Shown: positions 1 through 9,700 of the stretch, piece after piece
Layout of the letters: every line of letters begins with the position of its first letter
Numbering within the stretch: position 1 is the first letter of the stretch
Assembly (NCBI RefSeq): GCF_013389455.1
Contig: NZ_CP058278.1
Coordinates: forward strand, 1,860,001 to 1,924,000
Source of the DNA: Flavobacterium inviolabile
Lineage (GTDB): Bacteria; Bacteroidota; Bacteroidia; Flavobacteriales; Flavobacteriaceae
Length of the DNA: 64,000 bases
Direction: 5' to 3'
The notes under the pieces: model-generated
Told to the model about the DNA's origin: nothing
Seen by the model: the letters and a program-made list of their open reading frames with translations, nothing else
Databases searched by the model: none
Translations under genes and position numbers: made by a program

Positions 1-255
1 GAATTTAAAACCAACGAAACCAAAGCCAATGAAAAATATCTGGACAAGGCTATAGAAGTATACGGGAAAGTAACGGGTATGGATTTGGAAACCAATTCTG
101 TTATTATTGATGAAAAGCTTTTTATTGTTTTTAAGGATAAAATTAAAGAAGGTGAAATGATGCTGTTATCCAATGTAAATGTGAAAGGGAGATTTATCGG
201 CTATGATGACCTGCTGGGTGAATTGAAAATGGATGAAGGTTCTGTTGTAAAATAA
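1..255 (+). CDS. tRNA_anti-like OB-fold protein, 3' part only
   Basis: An open frame runs from the window edge to a TAA at 253-255, giving the last 84 residues of a protein whose start lies outside. The visible part has the pattern 'ANEKYLDKAIEVYGKV', then alternating hydrophobic strands, then 'VNVKGRFIGYDDLLGEL'. This resembles the OB-fold tRNA_anti-like family of small putative lipoproteins in Bacteroidota, but the family call rests on pattern memory only. It lies 78 bp upstream of a DUF5777 gene on the same strand, so the two may be co-transcribed. Function unknown. Confidence 0.55.
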   Translation, partial: EFKTNETKANEKYLDKAIEVYGKVTGMDLETNSVIIDEKLFIVFKDKIKEGEMMLLSNVNVKGRFIGYDDLLGELKMDEGSVVK

Positions 256-333
256 AATACAGACCATTGCCGTCCGAAACACCAAAATCATCGTATAGAT
301 AAGTATAACCATTATACCCAAAAAAGTAATTAT

Positions 334-1212
334 ATGAAAAAAACCTTACTCACCTTATGCTTATTGCCTTTCTGCTCCTTTGCGCAAGATGATTTACTTT
401 CTCAGATTGATACCGTAAAAACGGATAATAAAGTCGAAGCTGTTTTTAAATCTTTGAAAATTGTTAATCTGGAATCTACAAAATTAGCCTCGAAAGGCGA
501 CTTTTATTTTATAGTGGCGCACCGTTTTTCGTATGTTAAAAACGGGTTTTCCGACTTTTTTGGAATGGACGATGCAAACACCCAGATTAAGTTTGTATAC
601 GGAATCAATAACTGGCTAACGGCACATGTGTCCAGAAGCGGTTTTGAAAAAACCTATGAAATGGCGCTGAAATACAGACTGATGTCGCAGGAAAAAAATG
701 GCTTCCCGGTAACTCTGGTTGGGTTTAACAGCCTGGCGATCAATTCGGAATTAAAGAAAGACGATTTTCCGAATCTGAAATTTGAGAACCGACTCAGTTA
801 TGTGACCCAGTTATTAGTGTCCCGAAAGTTTACGGAAAGATTATCGCTGGAACTGGCACCCTCCTATTTTCATCAAAATACCCTGCGGGATTTTCTGGAT
901 GCCGATAATAATGTGGTATTGCCCAATCCGCAGTCCAACGATCAGTTTGCATTGGGAATGGGAGGACGATACAAGCTCACCAAACGCTGGTCCATTAATA
1001 TGGATTATGCGGCACACCTGAACCGTGCCAAACATTCTATCTACACCAATCCGTTGTCAATAGGGGTCGATCTTGAAACCGGAGGGCATGTTTTCCAGAT
1101 GCACTTTACCAATTCGAGAGCGATGCATGAGGCAGGATTCCTGGGAGCAACCACCGGGAACTGGTCCAAAGGAGAAATCGCATTCGGCTTTAATTTAGTC
1201 CGCGTGTTTTAA
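334..1212 (+). CDS. DUF5777 family outer-membrane beta-barrel protein
   Basis: 292 residues with a signal peptide (about 1-17, ending CSFA before QDD). The rest is alternating beta-strand sequence without transmembrane helices, ending in a strand with a terminal aromatic residue (NLVRVF), as expected for an outer-membrane barrel. It matches what I know of DUF5777, a Bacteroidota family often found near cytochrome c and YceI or OB-fold genes; a diheme cytochrome lies 2 kb downstream on the other strand. No enzymatic motif is visible and the substrate or role is unknown. It ends at a strong bidirectional terminator. Confidence 0.7.
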   Translation: MKKTLLTLCLLPFCSFAQDDLLSQIDTVKTDNKVEAVFKSLKIVNLESTKLASKGDFYFIVAHRFSYVKNGFSDFFGMDDANTQIKFVYGINNWLTAHVSRSGFEKTYEMALKYRLMSQEKNGFPVTLVGFNSLAINSELKKDDFPNLKFENRLSYVTQLLVSRKFTERLSLELAPSYFHQNTLRDFLDADNNVVLPNPQSNDQFALGMGGRYKLTKRWSINMDYAAHLNRAKHSIYTNPLSIGVDLETGGHVFQMHFTNSRAMHEAGFLGATTGNWSKGEIAFGFNLVRVF

Positions 1213-1214
1213 TA

Positions 1215-1244
1215 AAAAAAGTCCCGAATCTTCGGGACTTTTTT
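1215..1244. terminator. Bidirectional rho-independent terminator
   Basis: A-tract, 7-bp GC-rich stem GTCCCGA/TCGGGAC with a 4-nt loop, then a T-tract. It sits between two convergent genes and can serve both strands. Confidence 0.85.
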
Positions 1245-1248
1245 ATGA

Positions 1249-3261
1249 TTAATTCTTGATGAATTTTGTTGAGTATTTCTGACCGTTGGCGCTTTCTATA
1301 TTCAGGATATAGGTTCCTTTGGAAAGTGTACGGATGTCAATCTGTTCCGACTGGATCGCTGCTTTCAGTACTAAACGACCGGTTGTGTCATAGAAAAGTG
1401 CTTTTTTCGCACTGCTGTCAAGGTTGTTAAAATGTACTTTAACAAAGTCCTGTGCCGGGTTCGGATAAATCATAAATGTATCCAGGGCAACTTCAGGATT
1501 GTTAAGTGCTGTACCTTCAACCACCATAAGGCTTTGATTTACGGCTGGATTGTTAATAACATCTACCGTTCCGGAAGGCCATTTAACGATTACCTGGTAA
1601 ATTTCGGTAGCTGTTCCCAGACCAAAATGAACATTTAAAGAGCTCATGTTTCTAAAACCATCGCCACTTCTTACATCTCTGATTTGTTTGCCCCACGGAC
1701 CGAATATTTCAATTCTTGCCCCGATACCGTTAATGTTGCTCTGCACACCTTTCAGTAATATTTTTAGCCATTTGTTGCTGTTGCCGTTATTCATATAAAC
1801 GTTGTCGTTGTTCTGGATATCCAGGAAGCCATCGTTGTTTAAATCGCCTATAGGACCGTTTGTAACACCAATAGGCTGTGGTGTAAAGGTCATGTTGCCG
1901 TTATTGATCATGATGATGTTTCCTGCTCCGAATACATCCACAAAACCGTCGTTGTTAAAATCATGGGCAACATTTTCCTGTCCTAAGTTGGTCAGTTGCG
2001 GGTATCCGGAACCGGCTGTAACATCGGTAAAAGTTCCGTCGCCGTTGTTGCGCATTAATTTGTGCATTCCGTTTGCATTCGAGCTTGCTCCGACTAAAAC
2101 ATCCATATCACCGTCATTGTCAAAATCGGCCCATGCTGACGACCAGGTCTGGATAGGGTCGGCAAGACCGGCCTGAACGCTCACATTGGTAAAAACACCA
2201 TTACCATCGTTACGGTGCAGTTCATTGATGTTTGCAGTAGTGTTCCCGCCTCGGCATTTGGCTATAAACAAATCCGGATCTCCGTCGTTGTCATAATCCA
2301 CCCAGATAGAGCCATAATTTCCGCCTTCGGGATGATCTCCCATACCGCCCTGATGGAACGTAAAGTTATTATTACCGTCGTTCAGGAAATAAACATTAGG
2401 ATCGACATCATGGCATACAAAGGCATCCAGGTTACCATCATTATTAATGTCCACAAAGTTGGTTCGCTGGCAGAAGATATAATTAGGATAGGAGGTAGCG
2501 GTATAAGCTGTTCCGTTGCTGTTGGCTTTCATAAAGGTTGCCCCGCTGCCGCCTCCGTAGATCAAATCGTTATATCCGTTTTTGTCGTAATCTGCTGCGG
2601 CAATACTCCAGGAAGGTACGTTGTTAACCATCGTTGTCGGATAGGTGACGGTGGTAAACCCACCGGTAGCATTCTGGTATAAAATTTTAATCTGGGAACC
2701 GCTCACGCCAACAATGTCGTCCAGGTAGTCCCCATTCATATCCACCACACAGTTCTTATAGGAAGAACCGGCAAGCGAAGCGGAAACCGGAGAGAAACTA
2801 ACAAGCGTTGGCGGTGGAACTACCGGTGCCTGTTCGGTGATTTTAAAGTCAAATCCCACAGGACTCCAGCGGTTATCAAAAGCAATATAATAGGTAGTGC
2901 CCGGAGTACCGTTAATCGTAGCGATGGATAAATATCCGGTACCGCTATCGTCATCACCGCCCACGCATTCCAGGGAACCGCAAAGTCCTTTGTAAATGTG
3001 TACACGGGTATCTTTACCGGTATTTACGGCAAGATCGGTAGATACGGTAATGCTGTTGTTTGTGGTCGCGTTGTATTTGTACCATTTACCGGAAGTAGCA
3101 GTATTGCTGTTTGGGGGGCAAATAGGGGATGGTGCTTCCGATCCGTCAATAGCATTAACGGTGTAGGTGCCGATGCTTACCAGTTGCGCCGTCTGACAGT
3201 TGCTTTGGGAAAAGGCACTGACGGCACACGTTAAAAATAGTAAAAGTGTAATTTTTTTCAT
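1249..3261 (-). CDS. Secreted FG-GAP/VCBS and ASPIC/UnbV repeat protein with T9SS sorting domain
   Basis: 670 residues. A signal peptide (1-18) is followed by a domain resembling pre-peptidase C-terminal domains (about 25-140; 'VHIYKGLCGSLECVGGDDDSG'). Next come repeated FG-GAP/VCBS units with DxDxDG-like calcium loops ('DYDNDGDPDLF', 'DFDNDGDMDVL', 'DFNNDGFVDVF'), then an ASPIC/UnbV segment near 510-580 ('VKWPSG'). A type A T9SS sorting domain follows from about 595 ('YPNPAQDFVKVHF', ending KFIKN). The FG-GAP repeats predict a calcium-binding beta-propeller. The protein should be exported by T9SS and attached to or released from the cell surface. Ligand unknown. Confidence 0.85.
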   Translation of the reverse strand: MKKITLLLFLTCAVSAFSQSNCQTAQLVSIGTYTVNAIDGSEAPSPICPPNSNTATSGKWYKYNATTNNSITVSTDLAVNTGKDTRVHIYKGLCGSLECVGGDDDSGTGYLSIATINGTPGTTYYIAFDNRWSPVGFDFKITEQAPVVPPPTLVSFSPVSASLAGSSYKNCVVDMNGDYLDDIVGVSGSQIKILYQNATGGFTTVTYPTTMVNNVPSWSIAAADYDKNGYNDLIYGGGSGATFMKANSNGTAYTATSYPNYIFCQRTNFVDINNDGNLDAFVCHDVDPNVYFLNDGNNNFTFHQGGMGDHPEGGNYGSIWVDYDNDGDPDLFIAKCRGGNTTANINELHRNDGNGVFTNVSVQAGLADPIQTWSSAWADFDNDGDMDVLVGASSNANGMHKLMRNNGDGTFTDVTAGSGYPQLTNLGQENVAHDFNNDGFVDVFGAGNIIMINNGNMTFTPQPIGVTNGPIGDLNNDGFLDIQNNDNVYMNNGNSNKWLKILLKGVQSNINGIGARIEIFGPWGKQIRDVRSGDGFRNMSSLNVHFGLGTATEIYQVIVKWPSGTVDVINNPAVNQSLMVVEGTALNNPEVALDTFMIYPNPAQDFVKVHFNNLDSSAKKALFYDTTGRLVLKAAIQSEQIDIRTLSKGTYILNIESANGQKYSTKFIKN

Positions 3262-3293
3262 GTTGTTTTGTTTTTTGGTAGGTGGTTACTAAA

Positions 3294-4412
3294 TCATGGA
3301 CAGTTGGGATTTAAAGAGTTTATCCATTGCTCTATCATTTGTACACCTTCTTCGTGTACAATTGTTCTTCCGAGAAGCGGCATTCTGTTTGCTTCGTCTG
3401 TAGAATTCATTCTGAAATGTAACATGGAACGTTGGAAACTTCCTCTGGTTACAATATGGGTAAGCGAATTGTCGATATATTCCTGAGGGGAAACACAAAT
3501 ACCCAGATTTACGGGATTACCGGTTTCGCTGAATGCAAAGCGCATCGGGCGGTAATCGCAATGGCTGTTTTCGGCATGACAATGCGCGCAGTTAATATCA
3601 ATATAGGAGCGTACTCTCAGTTCCAAAGGTTTGGAAGTATCCTGCCAGTTTACCGTACTGGCAATATTGGATGGGTATCCGGATTGCAGCATACCGTTTT
3701 CCATCCATTTGGTGAGCTGGTTTTTGGCGCCGTCCGTATAGTTGTAGGTAATATTCAGGTTTTGTGGTTTCGGACCAATCGGAATTGCTTTTTCATTCTT
3801 TTTATGACAGGTCAGGCATTCCGTTGCGGAAGGTATTCTGTAGTTGGTCGATTTTGTTACATTGTTTTCTTTCCAGGTGAGTGGTTTATAGCTGCCGTTC
3901 ATATCCAGTGTTGCTTCCGTCTGGTTTTCATTCCAGATATAATTGGCAAAGATCCAGATGTCATTGCCGCTGCCGTCAACTCCTTTTTTAACCATCAAAC
4001 GGGTTTCGATAATCCGGGTGTCATTGGACGGCTGTACATTGTCGTAGTAAAAAGTTTTAACCAGTGCTGTTCCCACCGGAAATTTAAGGACTTTACCGTC
4101 GCCGTCATAAACGGCTTTGGTGCCTTCGGGCATCCATACAAAACGTTTTTTATGGGCATAATCGGTAAACAGCCCGCTGGCAATTTCATAAGGCAGCACC
4201 CGGGCATTGGGTGTGTTATTTTTTAAAATACCGGTAAAGAAATGGTAGTCCGATAATTTTTGATAGGGAATCTGATTGAGATCCAGGGAGACCGGAGTAG
4301 TGGTTGGAGTGGGCGTAATCGTTTCATATTCGTCACTGTCGGACTGACAGGAGAATAAGGTGAAAACCCCCAGAAATGCAATAATTGTAAGGGATAAGTA
4401 GCTTTTCTTCAT
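3294..4412 (-). CDS. Diheme c-type cytochrome lipoprotein (SO2930-like)
   Basis: 372 residues from the ATG at 4412. The frame can be extended five codons to a TTG at 4427, but the ATG gives a clean lipoprotein signal (MKKSYLSL, lipobox cysteine C22 in LFSC). Two CxxCH heme c attachment motifs are visible, CLTCH at 199-203 and CAHCH at 275-279. Length, order of motifs and surrounding sequence fit the SO2930-type diheme cytochrome family, whose electron partners are not established. The protein is probably anchored in the periplasm or at the outer membrane. It lies 32 bp upstream of the FG-GAP protein gene on the same strand, so both may form one unit. Confidence 0.8.
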   Translation of the reverse strand: MKKSYLSLTIIAFLGVFTLFSCQSDSDEYETITPTPTTTPVSLDLNQIPYQKLSDYHFFTGILKNNTPNARVLPYEIASGLFTDYAHKKRFVWMPEGTKAVYDGDGKVLKFPVGTALVKTFYYDNVQPSNDTRIIETRLMVKKGVDGSGNDIWIFANYIWNENQTEATLDMNGSYKPLTWKENNVTKSTNYRIPSATECLTCHKKNEKAIPIGPKPQNLNITYNYTDGAKNQLTKWMENGMLQSGYPSNIASTVNWQDTSKPLELRVRSYIDINCAHCHAENSHCDYRPMRFAFSETGNPVNLGICVSPQEYIDNSLTHIVTRGSFQRSMLHFRMNSTDEANRMPLLGRTIVHEEGVQMIEQWINSLNPNCP

Positions 4413-4524
4413 ATACTTGTTATTCAAATGTTTATGTTTTTGTATAACAAATATATAGTATTTGTGGATTTGTTTTTAAATTAACAATTATTTTAAACAA
4501 TATTAATTAATTTGTTTAAAAAAG

Positions 4525-5070
4525 TTATATATCTAACTGTACTCCGTAATTTGATAATCCTTCCAATGCTTCTTTAGTGGTATGGTCAAAGCGGTTTAAA
4601 TGGTCATTATGTTCTTTCCTGATATTGTTGCGGCGTATGGAATCATAAAAACGGCGCACTTCATCCAGGCTGGTCAGTATCGGTTTCGGAGCGGTTACAT
4701 TTTTACCGGTATCATCTTTGGCAACCATCGTAAAATAAGAAGAATTGCAATGTTTGACCTTTCCGGTCTGAATGTTTTGGGAAACCACACGGATACCGAC
4801 AACCATCGAACTTCTGCCCACATAGTTCACACAGGCTTTCAGGGTAACCAATTCCCCGACTTCTATAGGATTCAGGAAGTCCACCGTATCTACAGACGCG
4901 GTTACACAGTAACGGCCGGAATATTTGGAAGCACAGGCAAAAGCAATCTGATCCATTAGGGAAAGAATATAGCCACCGTGAATTTTTCCGCTGAAATTGG
5001 AATGGGAAGGGAGCATCAATTCTGAGATAGTGATTCTCGAAGAATTTATTTTTTTGTAGTCGGTTTCCAT
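4525..5070 (-). CDS. Acyl-CoA thioesterase, hotdog fold
   Basis: 181 residues with the hotdog thioesterase pattern: 'GKIHGGYILSLMDQIAFACA' at about 29-48, in which H/G/D residues form the active-site helix, then 'VTASVDTVDFLNPI' and 'VNYVGRSSMVVGIRV'. This is the YciA/acyl-CoA hydrolase type that cleaves acyl-CoA to free acid and CoA in the cytoplasm. Substrate chain length cannot be read from sequence. The gene starts 4 bp after the rmuC stop on the same strand, so the two are probably co-transcribed although functionally unrelated. Confidence 0.85.
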   Translation of the reverse strand: METDYKKINSSRITISELMLPSHSNFSGKIHGGYILSLMDQIAFACASKYSGRYCVTASVDTVDFLNPIEVGELVTLKACVNYVGRSSMVVGIRVVSQNIQTGKVKHCNSSYFTMVAKDDTGKNVTAPKPILTSLDEVRRFYDSIRRNNIRKEHNDHLNRFDHTTKEALEGLSNYGVQLDI

Positions 5071-5074
5071 AGTG

Positions 5075-6442
5075 TTATTCGTTTTGTTCGTGATTAGTAT
5101 TCGCTCTGTTCAGGATATTTTCGGGCAGCGATTTTTTCGCCTTGGCGCCCATTTTCTTTAATTTTTCCACACTGCTGATGAGGTTGCCTTTACCGTCTGT
5201 AAGCTTATTCATAGCGCCCTGATATTCCGTTTTGGCTTCGTCCATTTTTTTGCCGATTTTAACCAGATCGGTTACAAAACCATCGAATTTATCGTATAAG
5301 GCGCCGGCCTGACGGGCAATCTCATAGGCGTTCTCCTGCTGTTTTTGGTTTGTCCACATACTGTCGATAGTGCGCAGGGTGGCCAGTAAAGTAGAGGGTG
5401 TTACGATTACAATATTCTTTTCGAAAGCTTTATTGTAAAGTGTGTTGTCCTCGTTAAGCGCTATTGCAAAAGCCGGTTCCATCGGGATAAAAAGCAATAC
5501 GAAATCCGGGCTTTCCATCTGGTACAGATCGTGGTAATTTTTGCTGCCCAATTGTTCTACGTGGCGTCTGATTGAATGCAGGTGTTCTTTCAGGTGGGCT
5601 GTTTTTGCCGGTTCGTCTTCTTCATTTACAAAACGCTCGTAGGCGGTTAGCGATACTTTTGAATCCACCACCATTTTTTTTCCATCCGGTAAATTGATGA
5701 CTACATCCGGTTGTACGCGGCTGCCGTCTGCCGTTACAAAACTTTGCTGTACTTCATATTCACGTCCTTTTTCAAGACCCGATTTTTCCAGTACTTTTTC
5801 CAGAATCAATTCGCCCCAGTTCCCCTGCATTTTGCTGTCGCCTTTTAATGCTTTTGTCAGGTTGAGCGTTTCTTTGCTCATCTGTTCGTTCATTTCCCGT
5901 AATCCTAAAATCTGCTGGCGTAAAGCTGCATGGTAATCAATGCTTTCCTTATGGGTGTCTTCTACCTTTTTTTCAAACAAATGAATTTTTTCCTGTAAAG
6001 GAGACAGTATGTTTTTCAGGTTTTCTTTATTCTGTTCGGTAAACTTAGCCGATTTTTCTTCCAGGATTTTGTTGGCAAGATTTTCGAATTCTTTCGCAAA
6101 CTTTTCCTGCAGCTGGTTAACCTCTTCTTTTTGTTCTTTATTGCGTTCCCAGAGATTGTCAAAATCCACTTCTTTTTTAGAGAGTTGTATGGCTAAGGCA
6201 TCTTTTTCCGTACGGATCTGTTCTTTCTCCATATTCGACTGGGCGAGCTGCCTGTCAAACTGGTTGCGCTCCTGCAGGAATTGCTGTTTGAGCTGTTCCG
6301 CCTGAGCCAGTAAGCCATTGATGCGTTCGTCCCGTCCGGATTGCTCCGATTTGGAAGCAGCGGCAGCCAGTATTTTTCCTATCCATATCCCGATAAGCAG
6401 GGCAATGATAAATGCGGCGGGTAGTATTACGTTTTGTGACAT
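5075..6442 (-). CDS. rmuC: RmuC family DNA recombination protein
   Basis: 455 residues. An N-terminal membrane anchor (about 5-27) is followed by a long charged coiled coil (about 35-190). The conserved RmuC core contains 'GDSKMQGNWGELILEKVLE' and 'LPDGKKMVVDSKVSLTAYE'. RmuC is a putative nuclease-related protein that limits rearrangements at inverted repeats. The core belongs to a restriction-endonuclease-like fold family. The start ATG at 6442 is preceded by an AT-rich stretch and the tracrRNA terminator on the same strand. This gene marks the left border of the CRISPR locus. Confidence 0.9.
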   Translation of the reverse strand: MSQNVILPAAFIIALLIGIWIGKILAAAASKSEQSGRDERINGLLAQAEQLKQQFLQERNQFDRQLAQSNMEKEQIRTEKDALAIQLSKKEVDFDNLWERNKEQKEEVNQLQEKFAKEFENLANKILEEKSAKFTEQNKENLKNILSPLQEKIHLFEKKVEDTHKESIDYHAALRQQILGLREMNEQMSKETLNLTKALKGDSKMQGNWGELILEKVLEKSGLEKGREYEVQQSFVTADGSRVQPDVVINLPDGKKMVVDSKVSLTAYERFVNEEDEPAKTAHLKEHLHSIRRHVEQLGSKNYHDLYQMESPDFVLLFIPMEPAFAIALNEDNTLYNKAFEKNIVIVTPSTLLATLRTIDSMWTNQKQQENAYEIARQAGALYDKFDGFVTDLVKIGKKMDEAKTEYQGAMNKLTDGKGNLISSVEKLKKMGAKAKKSLPENILNRANTNHEQNE

Positions 6443-6499
6443 CGTATAATTAAAATTTGCGTGTTATGTAAAAATAGGAATTTGTTTTTATTGAATAAT

Positions 6500-6597
6500 A
6501 AAAAAAAGAAAGTCCCACCGAAGCAGGACTAAAGGTTTTCACCTACGGCATATAGCCTTATTGTGATAAGATTAAAGATTAGAATAATTTTTTCACA
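6500..6597 (-). ncRNA. tracrRNA: tracrRNA of the type II-C CRISPR-Cas9 system
   Basis: Read on the minus strand from about 6597. An anti-repeat at 6563-6587 pairs with the first 25 nt of the CRISPR repeat: a 15-bp perfect helix, a 2-nt internal mismatch, then 8 pairs including G-U wobbles. Then come a short nexus-type hairpin (GGC, 5-nt loop, GCC; 6547-6557), a GAAA-loop hairpin (AGGT/ACCT) and a terminator hairpin (AGTCC...GGACT, 6511-6530) followed by a run of T. This order matches known tracrRNAs. It is divergent from cas9. The 5' end is inferred from the -7 box at 6601-6608; processing sites are not known. Confidence 0.85.
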
Positions 6598-6600
6598 TTT

Positions 6601-6608
6601 CAAATGTA
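6601..6608 (-). promoter_or_regulatory. Putative -7 promoter element of the tracrRNA
   Basis: Minus-strand TACATTTG matches the Bacteroidota -7 consensus TAnnTTTG and lies just upstream of the anti-repeat. No convincing -33 TTG element is seen at the usual spacing, so the promoter is only partly supported. Confidence 0.5.
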
Positions 6609-6700
6609 ATAAAAAAATGCTTGACTTTTATTATGGAAATCCGTAAACAAACAATACTAATTTTTTAGTAGCTTTAAAATTCTTAAAATTTTAGAATGTC

Positions 6701-9700
6701 ATGACGAAAATATTAGGATTAGATTTAGGAACAAACAGTATCGGCTGGGCGGTTGTGGATAAGGATGGAAATGATTTTACTTTATTGGATAAAGGTGTCA
6801 GAATATTTTCTGAAGGAGTGAAATCAGAAAAAGGTGTAGAGAGTTCCCGCGCTGCAGAACGCACCGGTTATAGAAGTGCCAGAAAAATTAAATACCGCAG
6901 GAAATTAAGAAAATATGAAACTCTTAAAGTGCTTTCTGTAAACGGAATGTGCCCGTTGACTGTTGAAGAAGTGGATGAATGGAAAAAATCAGGGTTTAAA
7001 ACATATCCGCTTAATCCGGAATTTTTAAAATGGTTGCGTACCAATGAAGATGAAAATATAAATCCGTATGTTTTTAGGGATAAGGCAAGTAAGCAAAAAG
7101 TTCCTTTATATGAATTTGGAAGAGCGCTGTATCATATAGCGCAAAGACGCGGTTTTTTGAGTAATCGATTGGATCAATCGGCAGAAGGGATAATGGAAGA
7201 GCATTGTCCGGTTATTCAGACAGCGATTGAAGATCTGAATACTATAGATGAAATGAAAACGGAATTAAAAGACTATTTTTTTAATACAGGAATCCTTGAT
7301 GAAAGTATAAAAGGTGGCTTTAAAAAAGATTTAGATGAAGGGGAAACTAAATTAAAATCGCTTTACAATGCCCTAATTGGCATTGTGAAAAAGAATGAAA
7401 ATGATATTGCTAAAGCAAAAGATGAAGTTATTGCCCGTTTAAACAGGAAAGAGGATTTAGGAGCTGTTAAGCGAGTGATTGGGGAAATCTCCCAAGCAAT
7501 GAAAGATGGCAACTTTGCTACTCTTGGACAATATTTTTTTAGTTTATATAGTAAAGATAAGATAAGAAATAAATATACGGCGAGAGAAGAACACTATTTA
7601 AAAGAATTTGAAATACTGTGTAAAATACAAGGAATTGACGGGATTGATGAAAAAGAACAATTGCCAGAAAAAAGATATTTTGGATTGGCTAAGGAATTAT
7701 ACAAAGCGATTTTTTTTCAACGACCTTTAAAATCTCAAAAAGGATTGATTGGAAAATGTTCTTTTGAAAAAAGTAAGTCCCGTTGTGCTATTTCTCATCC
7801 TGATTTTGAGGAATACAGAATGTGGACTTATTTGAATACCATTAAGTACGGAACACAATCAGAGAAAACCCTGCGTTTTTTATCACAGGATGAAAAAATG
7901 AGTTTAGTATCTAAATTTTTTAGAAAAAAAGACAATTTCAATTTTGAAGATTTAGCTAAGGAATTAATCCCGAAAGGCACTACATTCGGATTTTATAAAT
8001 CTTCTAATAAGAACGAGTTTCATTATTGGTTCAACTACAAACCAACAGATACGGTTACAGGTTGTCCGGTTTCGGCTTCCTTGAAAAATGTAATTGGTGA
8101 AAACTGGAAAACAAAGACTTTTACCTATGAAACATTAAATTCAAAAGCCGAGCGTGTGTCAAGGACTGTAGATTATAAAGATCTATGGCACTTGCTTTCA
8201 GTTTCGACTTCTGAGGTTTATTTGTATGAATATGCCAAGGACAAATTAGGTTTAGAAGATAAGGCTTCTAAGGCATTCAGCAGAATTCGGCTAAAAAAAG
8301 ATTTTGCAAGTTTGAGTTTAAATGCGATTAATAAAATTTTGCCTTATGTGAAAGAAGGTTTGTTATATTCTCATGCAGTATTTATGGCGAATATTGAGAA
8401 TATTGTAGATAAGGAAATCTGGGAGGATATCACTCAAAGAAAATATATTCAAGATAAAATCGCTTTAATTATTGAGAATCATATCTATGAAAATAGCTTG
8501 CTCGAAGTGGTAAATTCGTTGATAAAAGATTGTAAAACGGACAATTGTTATTATTCAAAAGAAGCGGAAACAACCTATAAGGATGATTTGAATAAAAAAC
8601 TTATAACGTTCTTTAAATACAATAAAATGGAGGACGCCGGTGAACAGCAATCGCTTTTGGATAAGCTCTTTCCAATCTTTATTGAACAATTGAAAGCGTA
8701 TGAATTTATAAAGATCAAGCGTCTGGATGAAAAAGTTTTTGAGTTTTTAAATGGCGAAAGCGAAGATGGACAAGTATTTTGTATGAATGAAAAACGTTTG
8801 AAAAAACTATACCATCCGTCTGATATTGAAGTTTTTAAAAAGAAAATTATTAAAGATGCATTTGGAAATGAGAAAATAGTTCTCGGTAGTCCATTAACTA
8901 CATCCATTAAGAATCCTATGGCAATGCGCGCGCTGCATCAATTGCGAAAGGTCTTGAATACCTTGATTTTTGAGGGGCAGATTGATGAAAAAACAAAAGT
9001 TCATATCGAAATGGCCCGTGAGTTAAACGATTCAAACAAACGAAAAGGAATTCAGGATTATCAAAACGAGAATAAGAAGAAAAGGGATGACGCAATCAAG
9101 GACATTAAGAAACTTTATTGGGAAGAATGTAAAAAAGAGATTGAACCCACGGATGATGATTTACTGCGTTATCAGCTCTGGCTGGAACAAAACAGGTCTG
9201 AGATATATGAAGAAGGCAGGAACATCAGTATTTGTGATATAATTGGAAATAATCCCAAATATGATATTGAACATACTATTCCAAGAAGTATCTCACAAGA
9301 TAATTCTCAGATGAATAAGACACTTTGCAGTCCAAAATTTAACAGAAATATCAAAGGGAATAAAATGCCGGTTGAATTAAGTAACTATTTAGAAATTCTG
9401 CCCAGAATAGCACATTGGAAAAAAGAAGCAGAAAATTTAAGCCGGGAAATTGAATTAATTACACGTTCCATAAAAGGAGTTGCAACTAAAGAAGCAAAAG
9501 ATAAAAAAATAAGAAGAAGACACTTTTTAACTTTAAAAAGAGATTATCTGAAAGGGAAATACGAGCGTTTCATTTGGGAAGAGCCGAAAGTAGGATTTAA
9601 GAACAGTCAAATTCCGGACACCGGAATCATCACCAAATACGCCCAGGCATATTTAAAATCGTATTTCAAAAGAGTGGAAAGTGTAAAAGGCGGCATGGTT

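Noticed and set aside
2215-2682. A 155-residue plus-strand frame inside the FG-GAP gene
   Set aside because: It is antisense to a well-supported gene and has no family features.
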